Positions 1 to 7,582 are shown, counted from the first letter of the stretch. The stretch: 64,000 nucleotides of DNA from Chryseobacterium defluvii (GCF_003634775.1 NZ_RBXB01000001.1:310001-374000), one strand, 5' to 3'. Notes: a model not told the origin generated them from the sequence alone. Made by a program: numbers and translations.

Positions 1-938
1 ATCAAACTGATGTACAATTTTTCACAATAGAACCGTTTTCCGATGCTACTGTAAGACATTTTACAAAACAAAAAGTGAAAGATCAAATTACAATCTGGGA
101 AGGGTTGACGGCTGAGGATGGTATTTCAAATGAGTTGAAAGAAAAAAGATTGCAGGAGTTAAGGTCTGAATATGAAAATAGATTCCATTTTATTGGCCGT
201 ATTACAATTACCACGGATGTTGTACGTGAGAATAATCAAACCTATCGTTTAGGTTGGGGTGAACAGCGGAAAGATGCTTCAAAAATGGGTGTTGGGATTC
301 CGGAATATATTCTTCTTTTCCGAAAACCTCCTAGTCATACCAAAAATGCATACGCTGATGATCCTGTAGTAAAAAAGATTGATGAATATCTTTTATCAAT
401 GTGGCAACTTGATGCTCATTCTTATTGGAAATCTTCCGGGAACCGGTTCCTTTCTGCCGAAGAAATTAAACGTTTCGACATGGATAGAATTTATAATGCC
501 TGGAAAAAATACAATACATCTGAGGTTTATGACTATCAAAAGCATCTGGAAGCATGCAATATGTTGGAAGGAGAAGACAAGCTATCAAAACTCTTTATGA
601 CACTTCCACCTCATTCAAATCAAGAATGTGTTTGGTCAGATATCAACCGTATGAATACGCTGAATGCAAAGCAAGTCTCATCTAAAAAAGAGAAACACAT
701 TTGTCCTTTACAGCTGGATATCATTGAAAGGCTAATATACAGGTTTACCAATGAGGGAGATACAGTGGATGATTGTTTCGGTGGGCTTTTTTCCACTCCT
801 TATGTTGCTCTTAAATTGAAAAGAAAGGCTAAAGCGTGCGAGCTTAATTCAGAGTATTTCAATGATGGAGTTAGCTATATCAATGCAATTAATTATCAAA
901 TTAATATGCCAACATTATTTGATTTAATAGATGCCTAA
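1..938 (+). CDS. DNA methyltransferase, N6-adenine/N4-cytosine type, 5' partial
   Basis: The reading frame is open to the left edge (frame starting at base 3), so the GTG at 75 is internal and the protein is truncated by the window. The visible C-terminal part has a segment ending in an ILLFRKP-like strand, which often follows the catalytic region in this family. Near the end lies a stretch typical of PF01555 methylases: two Ile-Glu-Arg-Leu-Ile style helices, then GDTVDDCFGG (an altered form of the usual DPFxGxGTT SAM-binding motif I), then an acidic CELN strand end. The catalytic DPPY motif must lie upstream. It is translationally coupled to the C5 methylase by a TAATG overlap. Expected role: methylating phage DNA against host restriction. 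In related phages this domain can be fused to a helicase, which cannot be judged here. Confidence 0.8.
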   Translation, partial: QTDVQFFTIEPFSDATVRHFTKQKVKDQITIWEGLTAEDGISNELKEKRLQELRSEYENRFHFIGRITITTDVVRENNQTYRLGWGEQRKDASKMGVGIPEYILLFRKPPSHTKNAYADDPVVKKIDEYLLSMWQLDAHSYWKSSGNRFLSAEEIKRFDMDRIYNAWKKYNTSEVYDYQKHLEACNMLEGEDKLSKLFMTLPPHSNQECVWSDINRMNTLNAKQVSSKKEKHICPLQLDIIERLIYRFTNEGDTVDDCFGGLFSTPYVALKLKRKAKACELNSEYFNDGVSYINAINYQINMPTLFDLIDA

Positions 939-2731
939 TGAAAAATAAATATATTGAAATTGGACTTTTAGCGATCAGTCTTTTATATGTTGATCTTTTC
1001 TGCGGGGCTGGGGGAACTTCTACAGGCGTGGAAACTGCAAAAATTCACGGGGAAAAGTGTGCAAAGGTTATTGCATGTGTTAATCACGATGCCAATGCGA
1101 TCGCCTCACATGCAGAAAATCATCCGGAATCACTTCATTTCACAGAAGATATAAGAACCCTTGAATTAGGCCCATTAGTTGAATATGTTGCCAAAATGCG
1201 TAAAGAATACCCATTTGCAAAATTGGTTCTCTGGGCTTCATTGGAGTGTACAAATTTCAGCAAGGCAAAAGGTGGGTTGGCCCGTGATGCTGATAGTCGT
1301 ACACTTGCGGAACATTTAGATCGATATATTGAAGCCATAAATCCCGATTCCATTCAGATCGAAAATGTTGAGGAATTTATGAGCTGGGGGGATCTTGACG
1401 AAAAAGGAAAGCCAATCAGTAAAGACAAAGGACGGTTATATATAAAATGGGTAGATCATGTAAAGAAGTTCGGATATAATTTTGATTATCGCATTTTAAA
1501 CTCTGCTGACTTCGGAGCTTTGACATCACGAAAAAGATTTTTTGCACAATTCAACAAAGGTGAATTTCCCATTGTATGGCCTGAACCTACACATGCCAAA
1601 AATCCAGTAAATGGATTGTTTGAAAGCCTGGAAAAATGGAGACCTGTTAAAGAGGTTTTGGATTTTTCCGATGAAGGGGAAAGTATATTCGATAGGAAAA
1701 CATCTCTTGTAGAAGCTACATTGGAAAGGTTTTATTCCGGGTTAATAAAATTTGTTGCCGGAGGAAAAGATAAATGGTTATTGAAATACAATTCGATCAA
1801 CGGAAAAACAAGAAAGCATATTCCTCCCAGTGTAGATGAACCATGTCCCGTTATTTCTACTCAGGGAAGATTGGGAGTTGTTAATGCTAAATTTCTTGCA
1901 CAGTACAATTCTGGAAAAGACAGAGTAAAAAGTATAGAGGAGCCTTGCAATACAGTGACTACAAATAACCGATTTGCAAAAGTAGAATGTAGTTTTCTAT
2001 CAAAATATTTTTCTGGAAATCCTGACAGCAAAAACATTTCCATTGAAGGACCTGCACATACAATTACTACAATAGATCATCATTCATTGGTTCAGCCAAA
2101 GTTTATGAGTACTTATTATGGAAAAGGTTCTAATATATCCGTCAATAGTCCTGCACCGACAGTAACGACAAAAGACAGGATAGCTTATGTAAATCCGACT
2201 TTTATTGATGTTCAGTATGGCAATGGTTATGTATCTGACATTAATAAACCTGTGGGAGTTTTGACAACAAATCCAAAACAAAGTTTGGTTACCTGCAATC
2301 ATTTTTTAATGAATCCACAATACAATTCCCCAGGAGGTTCTATTGAAAATCCTTGCTTTACTCTTATTGCCAGAATGGATAAGATGCCTCCTTATTTAAT
2401 AGAGGCTTCTGATAAAGTAGATGGTAATAATTTTCCCTCGTTCATAAAAGTAGATGGCAATACGGTTATCTATGAGATTTATGAGAATGATTCTCCGATG
2501 ATGAAACAGATTAAAGAGTTTATGGCAATTTATGGATTGGTTGATCTTAAAATGAGAATGCTCAAAATTCAGGAGCTTAAAGAGATCATGGGGTTTCCTA
2601 AAGATTATGTCCTTATAGGAACCCAGGCAGATCAAAAGAAATTCATCGGGAACGCTGTTGAAGTTACAATGGCCCGAAAGATATGTGAGGCAACCGCAAA
2701 CCGATTGTTTGAATTAAGAAAAGCAGCATGA
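938..2731 (+). CDS. DNA cytosine-5 methyltransferase with repeated target-recognition region
   Basis: A 597-residue C5-cytosine methylase. Motif I is YVDLFCGAGGTSTGVE (residues 17-32); the catalytic Cys is C104 in SLECTNFS, where the usual Pro before Cys is Glu; motif VI is IENVEEF (141-147); a motif VIII-like SRKR sits at 197-200; motifs IX and X are in the C-terminus (FPKDY at 553-557, FIGNAVE at 569-575). Between motifs VIII and IX, residues 280-488 hold six degenerate repeats of 33-38 residues, described separately. About 597 residues is long for the family because of this insert. The ATG overlaps the previous stop (TAATG), and the next gene starts inside its stop (ATGA), so three genes are coupled. 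Likely role: protective methylation of several sequences. Confidence 0.9.
   Translation: MKNKYIEIGLLAISLLYVDLFCGAGGTSTGVETAKIHGEKCAKVIACVNHDANAIASHAENHPESLHFTEDIRTLELGPLVEYVAKMRKEYPFAKLVLWASLECTNFSKAKGGLARDADSRTLAEHLDRYIEAINPDSIQIENVEEFMSWGDLDEKGKPISKDKGRLYIKWVDHVKKFGYNFDYRILNSADFGALTSRKRFFAQFNKGEFPIVWPEPTHAKNPVNGLFESLEKWRPVKEVLDFSDEGESIFDRKTSLVEATLERFYSGLIKFVAGGKDKWLLKYNSINGKTRKHIPPSVDEPCPVISTQGRLGVVNAKFLAQYNSGKDRVKSIEEPCNTVTTNNRFAKVECSFLSKYFSGNPDSKNISIEGPAHTITTIDHHSLVQPKFMSTYYGKGSNISVNSPAPTVTTKDRIAYVNPTFIDVQYGNGYVSDINKPVGVLTTNPKQSLVTCNHFLMNPQYNSPGGSIENPCFTLIARMDKMPPYLIEASDKVDGNNFPSFIKVDGNTVIYEIYENDSPMMKQIKEFMAIYGLVDLKMRMLKIQELKEIMGFPKDYVLIGTQADQKKFIGNAVEVTMARKICEATANRLFELRKAA
1775..2401 (+). 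repeat. Six tandem protein repeats in the C5 methylase target-recognition region
   Basis: Residues 280-488 of the C5 methylase read as six units starting near residues 280, 318, 352, 388, 421 and 454. Each follows the pattern aromatic/Phe-Leu or Met, Tyr-Asn/Tyr-Gly-Ser/Gly, then Ser-Ile/Val-x-x-Pro-x-x-Thr-Val/Ile-Thr-Thr, then a basic residue and a hydrophobic strand ending in a Val pair. The Pro-x-x-Thr-hydrophobic-Thr-Thr core resembles the TRD motif that occurs once in ordinary C5 methylases. DNA copies are strongly diverged, so the duplication is old. Confidence 0.8.
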
Positions 2732-3645
2732 TGAAGAAAAAAGGGCTAATATCATTTTCTGGCGGGGAAACTTCCGGTTTCATGCTGTGGTGGTTGTTAG
2801 AAAATAAGAGTGATGAATATGATTTCACCATAGTTTTTGCCAATACCGGAAGGGAGAATGAAGAAACCCTTGAATTTGTTAAGAAATGTGCAGAACATTT
2901 TGGATGTGAAATTATCTGGATTGAAGCCGTTATTCATCCACAATATAGAAAAGGGACCACACACAAAGTTGTTTCCTACGAAACGGCGACTAGAAACCAG
3001 GATTGGAAACATAGAAATGATACGCCCTATGAATTGATGGTTAAGAAGTATGGTTTAGCAAATATAGCTTCCAGATCTTCCACGCGAGAATTAAAGGAAA
3101 GACCTATTCATTCATACATGAAAAGTTTAGGATTTAAGAAGAATGAATATGAAACTTTCATTGGGATCCGGGTTGATGAGTTTGACAGGATGAACACCAA
3201 AAAAGGTGAATATAATTTAAAATATCCACTTGTAACCTGGAAACCTTTCACAAAAAAACACGTGAACTATTGGTGGTCGTTAATGTCCTTCAGGTTGAAT
3301 TTAAAAGGTTGGGAGGGGAATTGTGTCACCTGCTATAAGAAAAACCCGGATAAACTCACACAAATAATGATTGATGATCCCTGGAAATTTGAGTTTGACG
3401 AATATCTCGAAAAAGAATATGGAAACTATATTCCAGAAAACAAGAAGAAAAAATTATTAAAAGAAGGGAAGCCGCTTCTAGAATTACCAATAAAAATATT
3501 TCGGGAAAACCTGACAGTAAATGACATAAGAAAAAGGTCAAAATCTTTTAAAAAGAAAATCAAAGATGATAGCAAGACAACCGATGTACAGTTATCATTA
3601 TATGATGATGAAAGCTGTGAAGTGTTTTCCCAGTGTGGTAATTAA
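2728..3645 (+). CDS. PAPS-reductase-like PP-loop ATPase, phage type
   Basis: A 305-residue member of the phosphoadenosine phosphosulfate reductase/PP-loop family. The N-terminal PP-loop SGGETSG (residues 11-17) takes the place of the usual SGGKDS, followed by a strand and FANTGRENEETLEFV, the adenylate-binding region seen in phage members. A paired-Cys element GNCVTCYKK lies near residue 200. The C-terminus is Lys-rich. It starts with ATGA overlap on the C5 methylase stop, forming one translational unit with the two methylases. Family members are often labelled sulfate assimilation enzymes, but no cysteine-biosynthesis gene is near; linkage to DNA methylases makes a nucleic-acid modification role more likely (inference). 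The exact reaction is not known. Confidence 0.82.
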   Translation: MMKKKGLISFSGGETSGFMLWWLLENKSDEYDFTIVFANTGRENEETLEFVKKCAEHFGCEIIWIEAVIHPQYRKGTTHKVVSYETATRNQDWKHRNDTPYELMVKKYGLANIASRSSTRELKERPIHSYMKSLGFKKNEYETFIGIRVDEFDRMNTKKGEYNLKYPLVTWKPFTKKHVNYWWSLMSFRLNLKGWEGNCVTCYKKNPDKLTQIMIDDPWKFEFDEYLEKEYGNYIPENKKKKLLKEGKPLLELPIKIFRENLTVNDIRKRSKSFKKKIKDDSKTTDVQLSLYDDESCEVFSQCGN

Positions 3646-3696
3646 ATACAATTTTCATCAAAAATTATATACAAAAAACTCTAAAAATTATATAAA

Positions 3697-3990
3697 ATGA
3701 TCACAAAAGACATTGCAAGATTGATTCACAACTGTTATACAGAAATAGAAAGTGGTGAAAAAATGATCCAGGAATTGAAAGAAAGACTCAATGATAAAGG
3801 TGAGTTAGAATTGAAAAACACCTGGGGAGACAGTAAAGTTTTAGAACTTCATATTCCTTATGAGAGAGGGAGCTATAGCATTAGAAGGGTTCCTTTTCAT
3901 CTGGCTTTAGATGTAATCAAAGAGCACATTGCAAACCAGAAAAAGGAGCTTGAAAGATTGAAAGAAGTTTGTAGAGTACAATTAGCTTAA
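3697..3990 (+). CDS. Conserved phage hypothetical protein (97 aa)
   Basis: Not assigned a function. A 97-residue, mostly helical, charged protein beginning MITKDIARLIHNCYTEIES. The shape (N-terminal helix with IHNCY, middle Trp-Gly, C-terminal Lys/Glu-rich helix ending in KEVC) matches a small hypothetical family I recall from Bacteroidota phages and islands. It follows the PAPS-reductase-like gene after 51 bases and precedes the next small gene by 11 bases, suggesting an early operon. Confidence 0.75.
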   Translation: MITKDIARLIHNCYTEIESGEKMIQELKERLNDKGELELKNTWGDSKVLELHIPYERGSYSIRRVPFHLALDVIKEHIANQKKELERLKEVCRVQLA

Positions 3991-4001
3991 AATTTACATT
4001 T

Positions 4002-4298
4002 ATGAAAACATTTAAAAATTACAAGGAGGAATCCCGGAAAAATTGGGGATCAGAGCTTGATGAAGGACAAACTTTAAATTCAGATCAAATTAAAGTTGGT
4101 GCCCTTCTTCGGATAGCTGACGCATCTGAACTTATGGCTTTGAATCATTTACAGCTTCAAATAGAATTGGACCAAATGAAAAATTCAAGAGAATATTATA
4201 AAAATCTTTACGAATCTTCTCAAAAAACAATTTCCTCTTTCAAGGGTCAAATTACAAAACTTAAAAATAGACTTAAAAACTTAAATAATGAAAAATAA
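4002..4298 (+). CDS. Small coiled-coil phage protein (98 aa)
   Basis: Function not recognised. The N-terminal third (about residues 1-45) is mixed and charged; from about residue 48 it is a continuous amphipathic helix with leucine/isoleucine spacing typical of a coiled coil, ending in Lys/Asn-rich sequence. The next gene starts inside its last codons, so the two are probably translated together and may act together at the membrane. Confidence 0.7.
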   Translation: MKTFKNYKEESRKNWGSELDEGQTLNSDQIKVGALLRIADASELMALNHLQLQIELDQMKNSREYYKNLYESSQKTISSFKGQITKLKNRLKNLNNEK

Positions 4299-4440
4299 TA
4301 ATACAGTAACTGGAAGCGCAATTATATGTACTTTAATAATTGTGGTTTGTGTAGTTATCGTTACAGTTCTTTCGTACCAAACCGGAAGGGAATCCGGAAT
4401 ACTGGAAATGCAGAATAAATATGACTCAATTCAAAACTAA
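4288..4440 (+). CDS. Small single-pass membrane protein (50 aa)
   Basis: A 50-residue reading frame starting at ATG 4288, overlapping the end of the preceding coiled-coil gene by 11 bases, and ending TAA at 4440, six bases before the ASCH gene. Residues 10-30 are one hydrophobic helix (SAIICTLIIVVCVVIVTVLS), followed by a polar tail. No signal-peptide cleavage site or lipobox is evident. Gene spacing and the clear membrane segment support it as real; the function is unknown. Confidence 0.65.
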   Translation: MKNNNTVTGSAIICTLIIVVCVVIVTVLSYQTGRESGILEMQNKYDSIQN

Positions 4441-4445
4441 ACAAC

Positions 4446-4898
4446 ATGACAAAAGCATTAAGCATAAAACAACCATGGGCTTCACTCATAGCCTTAGGAA
4501 TAAAAGACATCGAAAACAGGACATGGAAAACCAACTTTAGAGGCAGAATTTATATTCATTCCTCTGGAACTGGAGCAAAAGGGAAGTTTTTAGCAATGAA
4601 TGAAAAACAAAGAGAAGAAGCTGCAAAATTTGAAAAATTTTATCCTCTTTATTTTGATGATTTACAAAGAGGTGCAATAATAGGTGAAGTTGATATAGTT
4701 GATTGTGTAATCAATCATTCAAGTATTTGGGCTGAAAAAACAAACGGATGTTTTCTTGAAAATAATGTCTTCTATAAGAAAGGAACTAAAATAATTTATA
4801 ATTGGGTTTTGGCCAATGCTGTGCTTTATGATAAACCAATCCTCAACGTAAAAGGGAAACTTTCTTTTTGGGATTTCGAAAAAACCATCATTTCTTAA
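4446..4898 (+). CDS. ASCH-domain protein
   Basis: A 150-residue protein with the ASCH signature at the N-terminus: ALSIKQPWASLIALGIKDIE, then NRTW, then a Gly-Arg-Ile-Tyr-Ile-His strand, a conserved GAIIGEVDIVDCV strand-turn in the middle, and a C-terminal hydrophobic/aromatic region with SFWDF. ASCH folds are related to PUA/EVE domains and bind or act on RNA or modified bases; some hydrolyse N4-acetylcytidine. Together with the nearby DNA-modification genes this may mean handling of modified nucleotides (inference). Its 3' end overlaps the convergent repressor gene by 11 bases. Confidence 0.85.
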   Translation: MTKALSIKQPWASLIALGIKDIENRTWKTNFRGRIYIHSSGTGAKGKFLAMNEKQREEAAKFEKFYPLYFDDLQRGAIIGEVDIVDCVINHSSIWAEKTNGCFLENNVFYKKGTKIIYNWVLANAVLYDKPILNVKGKLSFWDFEKTIIS

Positions 4899-5142
4899 GA
4901 AAGCCGATATTTATTAGTTTGCCGTTTTCATCCTTTTTGTAGATAGGCTCCAGATTATCCTCACCTTCATCTAATAAATCACTGACTTTAACTCCTAAAA
5001 CATCAGCTATTTTAATTAAGGTTTCCAGAGAAGGTTTCTTTAAATTGTTTGATATAGTGCTTCTTGAAACACCAAATTCTTCGGCCAGGTTCACATTACT
5101 GAAACCTTTTTCTTTCATTAACTGTTCTATTTTAAATTTCAT
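4888..5142 (-). CDS. XRE-family transcriptional repressor
   Basis: A small helix-turn-helix regulator: helix pair NLAEEFGVSRSTISNNLKKP, then a DVLGVKVSDLLDE segment typical of XRE/Cro-C1 proteins. I place the start at 5142 (84 aa), because the -7-like TAGTTTTG on the minus strand at 5168-5161 lies over the upstream ATG at 5163, which would then precede the transcript start. It is transcribed away from the early gene at 5283 and shares a promoter region with it, the usual arrangement for a phage repressor. It is the only regulator of this kind in the visible prophage. Whether it maintains lysogeny is inferred. Confidence 0.85.
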   Translation of the reverse strand: MKFKIEQLMKEKGFSNVNLAEEFGVSRSTISNNLKKPSLETLIKIADVLGVKVSDLLDEGEDNLEPIYKKDENGKLINIGFLKK

Positions 5143-5160
5143 TGCCTCATAATTATGATA

Positions 5161-5261
5161 CAAAACTATATAATTTTCATTGTTTGTTTTACGATCATAA
5201 AACTTTTAACAAAAATTTAACATTTTAAATTGTTTTATATTTATGAAACTTTATATCTTTG
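5161..5261. promoter_or_regulatory. Divergent promoter region between repressor and early gene
   Basis: On the + strand TTG (5230-5232) and TATCTTTG (5254-5261) are 21 bases apart, fitting the Bacteroidota sigma-A promoter. On the minus strand TAGTTTTG (5168-5161) is a -7-like element without a clear -33. The + promoter fixes the start of the downstream gene at 5283, because an upstream TTG at 5259 would lie within the promoter. The region is very A/T rich; operators for the repressor are expected here, but no clear palindrome is seen. Confidence 0.6.
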
Positions 5262-5282
5262 AAATATCAAAATAATAAAACA

Positions 5283-5651
5283 ATGGCTTACATTTCAACA
5301 GAACAAGTTAAAGAATTCAGAAATCGAATTAAGGAAGTTTTCCCAGCAAAATTAGGGTGGAAAATTTCATTATTCAGAGAGCATTATACAGGTGTATATG
5401 TTAAAATATTAGAAGCTCCTATAAAATTAACTGAGAAAAATTATGAGCAAATAAATGAGTATTACATCGATTTTAACAAAAATCTTTCTTCCGGAATTGT
5501 TTTCAACATGATTAAGGAAATATGTAATAAAGGAAATCATAATAACAGTGATTCAATGACAGATTACTTTGATGTTGGGTGGTATTTTAGTTTAAGTGTT
5601 GGAAGCTGGGATAAGGCTTTTAAGTTATCCGAAAAGAATATCGCTGCATAA
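5283..5651 (+). CDS. Phage hypothetical protein (122 aa)
   Basis: Function not recognised. Starts at ATG 5283, downstream of the promoter at 5230-5261; an upstream TTG would fall in the -7 element. The protein begins MAYISTEQVKEFRNRIKEVF and has a middle region of mixed strands with an aromatic C-terminal part (YFDVGWYFSLSVGSWDKAF). This layout resembles small Bacteroidota proteins I recall being found near phage or plasmid regulators. It is the first gene of the rightward early unit. Confidence 0.72.
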   Translation: MAYISTEQVKEFRNRIKEVFPAKLGWKISLFREHYTGVYVKILEAPIKLTEKNYEQINEYYIDFNKNLSSGIVFNMIKEICNKGNHNNSDSMTDYFDVGWYFSLSVGSWDKAFKLSEKNIAA

Positions 5652-5679
5652 AAATTTAACTAACCTCTAAAAATAAGTC

Positions 5680-5699
5680 AGCGGGGTAAAACCGCTTTT
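5680..5699 (+). terminator. Short hairpin with T-run
   Basis: AGCGG (5680-5684) pairs with CCGCT (5692-5696) over a 7-base loop, followed by TTTT. It may be a weak terminator or attenuator after the preceding gene, since small genes continue immediately downstream. Confidence 0.5.
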
Positions 5700-5724
5700 G
5701 GGGGTAAAAACAAAAAAAAATATT

Positions 5725-5925
5725 ATGGAAAGTACAAAATTAATTACAGCATTAGAAAATTTCTTAGAATCCTATAACGCCCTAACTAGACAATGGGGCA
5801 TGACTGATCATCCTGAAATATTAGATGATAATTATCCATTTGAAAAGTCATTTGATGAACTTGAAATTGTAGAATGGGTTGAAAAGGCAATTGAAAAATT
5901 AAAGATCCTAAATCAGAACAAATAA
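5725..5925 (+). CDS. Phage hypothetical protein (66 aa)
   Basis: Function not recognised. The start is set at ATG 5725 rather than the TTG at 5698, because the upstream codons overlap the hairpin tail. The protein is acidic and helical, with the start MESTKLITALENFLESYN and a Trp-Gly-Met turn. Next gene begins 8 bases after its stop. Confidence 0.62.
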   Translation: MESTKLITALENFLESYNALTRQWGMTDHPEILDDNYPFEKSFDELEIVEWVEKAIEKLKILNQNK

Positions 5926-5933
5926 TAGAAATA

Positions 5934-6164
5934 ATGAATCCAAAAACACAGGCAAATGATCTTATAATTGAATTTATTGGTTATGAGATACCGGAAGGAG
6001 CTTCCGCAATTTCAAGGAAACAAGCGATTCAATTTTCTCTGAATCTAGCTAAAAAGCTTAAAGATGAGGTTTATGATATTTATCAAAAAACTGGTGGAGA
6101 TGAATACGCTAGAAAAAGGTTTCACCACTGGCATGAAGTAATACAAGAACTTGAAAAACGATGA
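5934..6164 (+). CDS. Phage hypothetical protein (76 aa)
   Basis: Function not recognised. A 76-residue helical protein; residues 28-45 are Arg/Lys-rich with SRKQAIQFSLNLAKKL, and it ends in a His/Trp-containing helix. It sits in the run of small early genes. Confidence 0.62.
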   Translation: MNPKTQANDLIIEFIGYEIPEGASAISRKQAIQFSLNLAKKLKDEVYDIYQKTGGDEYARKRFHHWHEVIQELEKR

Positions 6165-6227
6165 ATAAAAATAATAGATTACGGAAACCCATAATTTTAA
6201 ACAAAAATCGAGAATTAAATTTGAATC

Positions 6228-6437
6228 ATGATACAATTAATTATTACAATAGCTATTTTCATTTTATTTGTTTCTCATGAAATTTCAACTTTCAAAATCT
6301 TAAAGAAGTATAAAAAACTAACAGATGAACAAAAGGATTTTATAGATCAAATGAGAAATGATTATGATTCTTTGATAGAAAAATATTTAGATCTATTACA
6401 AAAGAAAGATGAACCTGGAAAAAACAGGGAACCTTAA
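6228..6437 (+). CDS. Small membrane-anchored phage protein (69 aa)
   Basis: Function not recognised. N-terminal hydrophobic helix (MIQLIITIAIFILFVSHEIS) followed by a Lys-rich amphipathic helix of about 45 residues, suggesting a membrane anchor with a cytoplasmic coiled coil. It lies in the early small-gene run. Confidence 0.6.
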   Translation: MIQLIITIAIFILFVSHEISTFKILKKYKKLTDEQKDFIDQMRNDYDSLIEKYLDLLQKKDEPGKNREP

Positions 6438-6473
6438 AATTTCGATAAAATCAAAAGAAAATATTTTTGAATT

Positions 6474-6872
6474 ATGAAAACAACACTATTTTTATTACTA
6501 GCCGTTTTATTTTTTTCCTGTGAAGAAAACAGGGATTCAGAATACTACAATCCTAATCATTTGATTCGAGTAAATTTCGAAACGAAACAAGCGTGGGACG
6601 GGGGTAAGGAACTTAAAATAGCTTCAGAAAATGCCACTAACATTTGTACTCAAATAATAAGAAATTCTTCTGCTCCTGAAGCAATTAAGTATGATATATT
6701 ATGTTTTGGAGCCAATGACAAAGGGACAAATTTTGCTTACTTAAAAATTAAAAATTCGGCTGTTGATGGGGTTTATCTCATAGAGTACGATAACGCTAGA
6801 GCTCTTGTTCATCATTCAGACTCATATTTTCAAGCTGATTGCGGATTAAAATGGATAATTTCAGAAAATTAA
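6474..6872 (+). CDS. Phage-encoded lipoprotein (132 aa)
   Basis: Starts with a signal peptide and a lipobox: KTTLFLLLAVLFFSC, with Cys at residue 16. The mature domain of about 115 residues is mixed strand/helix and not recognised; it contains two further Cys residues (in NICTQ and YDILCFG) that could pair. A lipoprotein expressed from the early region could alter the cell surface, for example by blocking superinfection, but this is inference from the signal sequence only. Confidence 0.72.
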   Translation: MKTTLFLLLAVLFFSCEENRDSEYYNPNHLIRVNFETKQAWDGGKELKIASENATNICTQIIRNSSAPEAIKYDILCFGANDKGTNFAYLKIKNSAVDGVYLIEYDNARALVHHSDSYFQADCGLKWIISEN

Positions 6873-6879
6873 TATAAAA

Positions 6880-7152
6880 ATGAGAAAAGATCAAACAAAC
6901 AATTTCAAGTTTTATCAATTCCTTTCAGATCAAGGATATTCTAAAGAAACTATAAGAGATTCAACCGGGAAAGCATTTTGTTATAATTACCAAAAGGAGG
7001 TTGCAGAAAAGACCTGGAATGCAGTAACAATTTTTAATAACGGAACATTTACAGCATCCTCACATTCTGGGAAATTGGAATTTCAAAAACAACCATTACC
7101 CCAATCAAAAGAAGAAGCCGAAAAGATTTTAAAAATTATTGAAATAATTTAG
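6880..7152 (+). CDS. Phage hypothetical protein (90 aa)
   Basis: Function not recognised. A 90-residue basic protein of predicted mixed fold, starting 7 bases after the lipoprotein stop and probably co-transcribed with it. It has no signal peptide. Confidence 0.6.
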   Translation: MRKDQTNNFKFYQFLSDQGYSKETIRDSTGKAFCYNYQKEVAEKTWNAVTIFNNGTFTASSHSGKLEFQKQPLPQSKEEAEKILKIIEII

Positions 7153-7168
7153 GTCTAATAGACTAAAA

Positions 7169-7191
7169 TTGAAAACTATTTTTTATATTTG
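7169..7191 (+). promoter_or_regulatory. Possible promoter for the DnaA-domain gene
   Basis: TATATTTG at 7184-7191 matches the TAnnTTTG -7 element. The nearest TTG (7169-7171) is only 12 bases upstream, too close for a normal -33, so activation by another factor is possible. Confidence 0.4.
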
Positions 7192-7231
7192 TAGTGATTA
7201 AGTAATTAAGGTATAGGTAATTATTGCTCAA

Positions 7232-7582
7232 ATGAAGAATAGTGTTCTTTTAAAGGTGAAAACAATTGTTTCTTCTGAATTGGGAATAAATAAAAATGAT
7301 CTCACCAGCAAATCAAGAAAGCAAAATTTAGTTTTTGCGAGAATGATTTTCTCTTGTATTTGCAATAATCATTTCAAAATTACTCAACAAAGAATAGCAG
7401 ATTATTTGAACCAAACACAGCCAATTGTTAACTATTACCTAAAAAACATTGTAAATGAAATTAACAACAATGAAGCCTTCCTTTATGATTACCAAAGGAT
7501 TTTATTAAAAATTGAGCAGGTAGAACAAAGGAAAAAGCAAAAAGAAGAAAGGGATAATAAGTTATCTCTTCAGAAAAAATAA
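7232..7582 (+). CDS. DnaA domain-IV-like DNA-binding protein
   Basis: A 116-residue protein resembling the C-terminal DNA-binding domain of DnaA without the ATPase part. Seen motifs: LGINKNDLTSKSRKQNLVFAR, matching the DnaA pattern of a helix followed by SKSR and an A-R helix, then the HTH region ITQQRIADYLNQTQPIVNYYL, where DnaA has the DHSTV signature. The missing Asp-His means DnaA-box recognition is probably altered. Such stand-alone domains occur in Bacteroidota phages near replication or late-gene switch points; a role as regulator of the following late region is inferred. The C-terminus is a Lys/Glu helix. Confidence 0.72.
   Translation: MKNSVLLKVKTIVSSELGINKNDLTSKSRKQNLVFARMIFSCICNNHFKITQQRIADYLNQTQPIVNYYLKNIVNEINNNEAFLYDYQRILLKIEQVEQRKKQKEERDNKLSLQKK

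Noticed and set aside
75..77. GTG as the real start of the first methylase
   Set aside because: The frame is open to the left edge and the family needs an upstream DPPY motif; the protein is cut by the window.
1135..1353. Minus-strand frame over the C5 methylase
   Set aside because: Shadow of the methylase gene on the opposite strand; no independent support.
6161..6280. A 39-codon frame beginning ATGA after the 5934-6164 gene
   Set aside because: It overlaps the better-supported membrane protein at 6228 in another frame and has a poor composition.
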